In this document: piece by piece, positions 4,713 through 5,357 of the stretch
Numbering within the stretch: the stretch's first letter is position 1
Layout of the letters: each line of letters begins with the position of its first letter
Translations under genes and position numbers: made by a program
DNA from: Nitrospirota bacterium
GTDB taxonomy: Bacteria > Nitrospirota > Nitrospiria > SBBL01 > Manganitrophaceae
DNA length: 5,357 bases
Reading direction: 5' to 3'
Assembly: GCA_023248505.1 (NCBI GenBank)
Contig: JAHFEM010000180.1
Span: 1 to 5,357 of the forward strand
The notes under the pieces: model-generated
The model's database searches: none
Told to the model about the DNA's origin: nothing
What the model saw: the letters and a program-made list of their open reading frames with translations, nothing else

Positions 4713-5300
4713 ATGGAAAAAGGATATCTCTCTCTGATTCTCCATTCGCATCTTCCCTTTGTGCGCCACCCGGAACATCCGGAGTTCCTCGAGGAGGATT
4801 GGCTCTATGAGGCGATTACGGAAACCTATATTCCATTCATCAACACCTTTGAAAGGCTGCTGAACGATCGGGTCCCTTTTCGGATCACCCTCTCCATCAC
4901 GCCGACCTTGGCCGCCATGCTCAGCGATCCCCTTCTGCAAAGGCGCTACGTGGAACATATCGAGCGGCTGATCGAACTTGCGGAGAAAGAAGTGCATCGC
5001 ACGCGGACTCAGCCGGAATTTCATTCGACCGCCCGGATGTATCTCGACCGGTTTCGGGAGGCGCGTTCGCTCTTCAACGATCGATATCGGCGGAATCTCC
5101 TCACCGCTTTTCGCGCCTTTCAAGAGGAAGGGGCCGTGGAGTTGATGACCTCGGCGGCTACGCATGGATATTTGCCGCTCATGGCAGTCAACCCGAATGC
5201 CGTGCGGGCGCAGGTCGAGATCGGCGCGCGAGAATATGCGCGCCACTTCGGACGACGTCCCCGCGGAATCTGGCTCCCGGAATGCGGTTATTATCCGTGA
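4713..5300 (+). CDS. GH57 1,4-alpha-glucan branching enzyme (DUF1957 type), N-terminal part cut off by in-frame TGA
   Basis: The start has AAGGAGG (4701-4707) five bases before the ATG. The 195 residues open with the GH57 region-1 signature H11-S-H13-L-P-F-V-R-H-P20, followed by the helical segments typical of GH57 branching enzymes. Near the end comes region 3, GIWLPECGYYP (185-195), in which Glu190 aligns with the family's catalytic nucleophile. GH57 branching enzymes move alpha-1,4-glucan segments to form alpha-1,6 branches in glycogen, in the cytoplasm. Family members are usually around 500 residues or more, so this product would lack the acid/base Asp, the rest of the barrel and the C-terminal helical domain. 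The TGA stands where the family has Gly (a GGA to TGA change would explain it), and the same frame continues with family sequence afterwards. As written the truncated protein should be inactive. It follows the DUF4912 gene, consistent with a shared glucan role. Confidence 0.85.
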   Translation: MEKGYLSLILHSHLPFVRHPEHPEFLEEDWLYEAITETYIPFINTFERLLNDRVPFRITLSITPTLAAMLSDPLLQRRYVEHIERLIELAEKEVHRTRTQPEFHSTARMYLDRFREARSLFNDRYRRNLLTAFRAFQEEGAVELMTSAATHGYLPLMAVNPNAVRAQVEIGAREYARHFGRRPRGIWLPECGYYP

Positions 5301-5357
5301 TTGGAGGAGCACTTGGCGGCCTCCGGGCTTGAGTACTTCATTCTCGATTCCCATGGG
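5301..5357 (+). pseudogene. in-frame continuation of the GH57 gene after the TGA, running off the window
   Basis: Directly after the TGA the same frame encodes 19 codons to the last base of the window: LEEHLAASGLEYFILDSHG. This fits what GH57 branching enzymes have after ECGYYPG, where an alpha helix (LxEHLxxAG) leads to a strand ending in DSHG or DTHG. The reading frame is therefore preserved and only one codon is wrong. A possible restart exists: GGAGG (5303-5307) followed five bases later by an in-frame TTG (5313), though these bases simply encode LEEHL and may be coincidence. Confidence 0.75.

Noticed and set aside
5298..5324. Selenocysteine insertion at the TGA, with stem GGAGG/CCTCC (5303-5307 and 5320-5324) as a SECIS
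   Set aside because: The stem is only five pairs with a 12-base loop lacking a convincing bacterial SECIS core, and the family has Gly here, not Cys or Sec.
4662..5354. 230-codon open frame antisense to the GH57 gene
   Set aside because: It mirrors the GH57 coding region, has no recognisable domain or ribosome site, and the plus-strand frame shows clear family motifs.

Overview
The window looks like a chromosomal stretch from a Gram-negative-type environmental bacterium of moderate GC content. The gene set fits a Nitrospirota or deltaproteobacterial relative best: the tail of a multiheme cytochrome c with doubled CxxCH motifs, an exported TPR protein, a PilZ protein, a GspE/PilB-type ATPase with an MshEN domain, and a DUF4912-GH57 pair. 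This lineage call is inference from gene content, since no rRNA or marker gene is present.

Layout, left to right. (1) Bases 1-107 hold the last 34 codons of a cytochrome c gene. (2) Bases 108-347 are an AT-rich intergenic stretch with a strong sigma70-type promoter. (3) Bases 348-1016 encode a secreted four-TPR protein. (4) A PilZ gene lies convergently at 1013-1351 on the minus strand; the two stop codons interlock in one TTAA. Its start is best placed at an ATG, probably on a leaderless mRNA. (5) Bases 1352-1807 are a divergent intergenic region. It carries the PilZ promoter, an opposing promoter for the ATPase, and two perfect inverted repeats set around that second promoter. (6) Bases 1808-3775 encode a 655-residue secretion/pilus assembly ATPase with a near-complete c-di-GMP-binding MshEN motif at the N-terminus and an unusual eight-cysteine double zinc ribbon at the C-terminus. 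(7) Bases 3851-4597 encode a DUF4912 protein with a SAP/Rho-N-like N-terminus. (8) Bases 4598-4700 contain an inverted array of GTGAGGC heptamers ending in a T-tract. (9) From 4713 a GH57 (DUF1957-type) alpha-glucan branching enzyme gene begins, but a TGA at 5298-5300 interrupts it exactly where the family normally has Gly. The same frame continues with recognisable family sequence to the window end.

Two functional themes emerge. The PilZ protein and the MshEN-ATPase are divergently transcribed and both belong to c-di-GMP receptor families, so the centre of the window may be a small c-di-GMP-responsive surface-machinery locus, with the exported TPR protein as a possible partner. The right end is a glycogen/alpha-glucan module (DUF4912 plus GH57) whose enzyme gene is broken, recoded or misread in this sequence.
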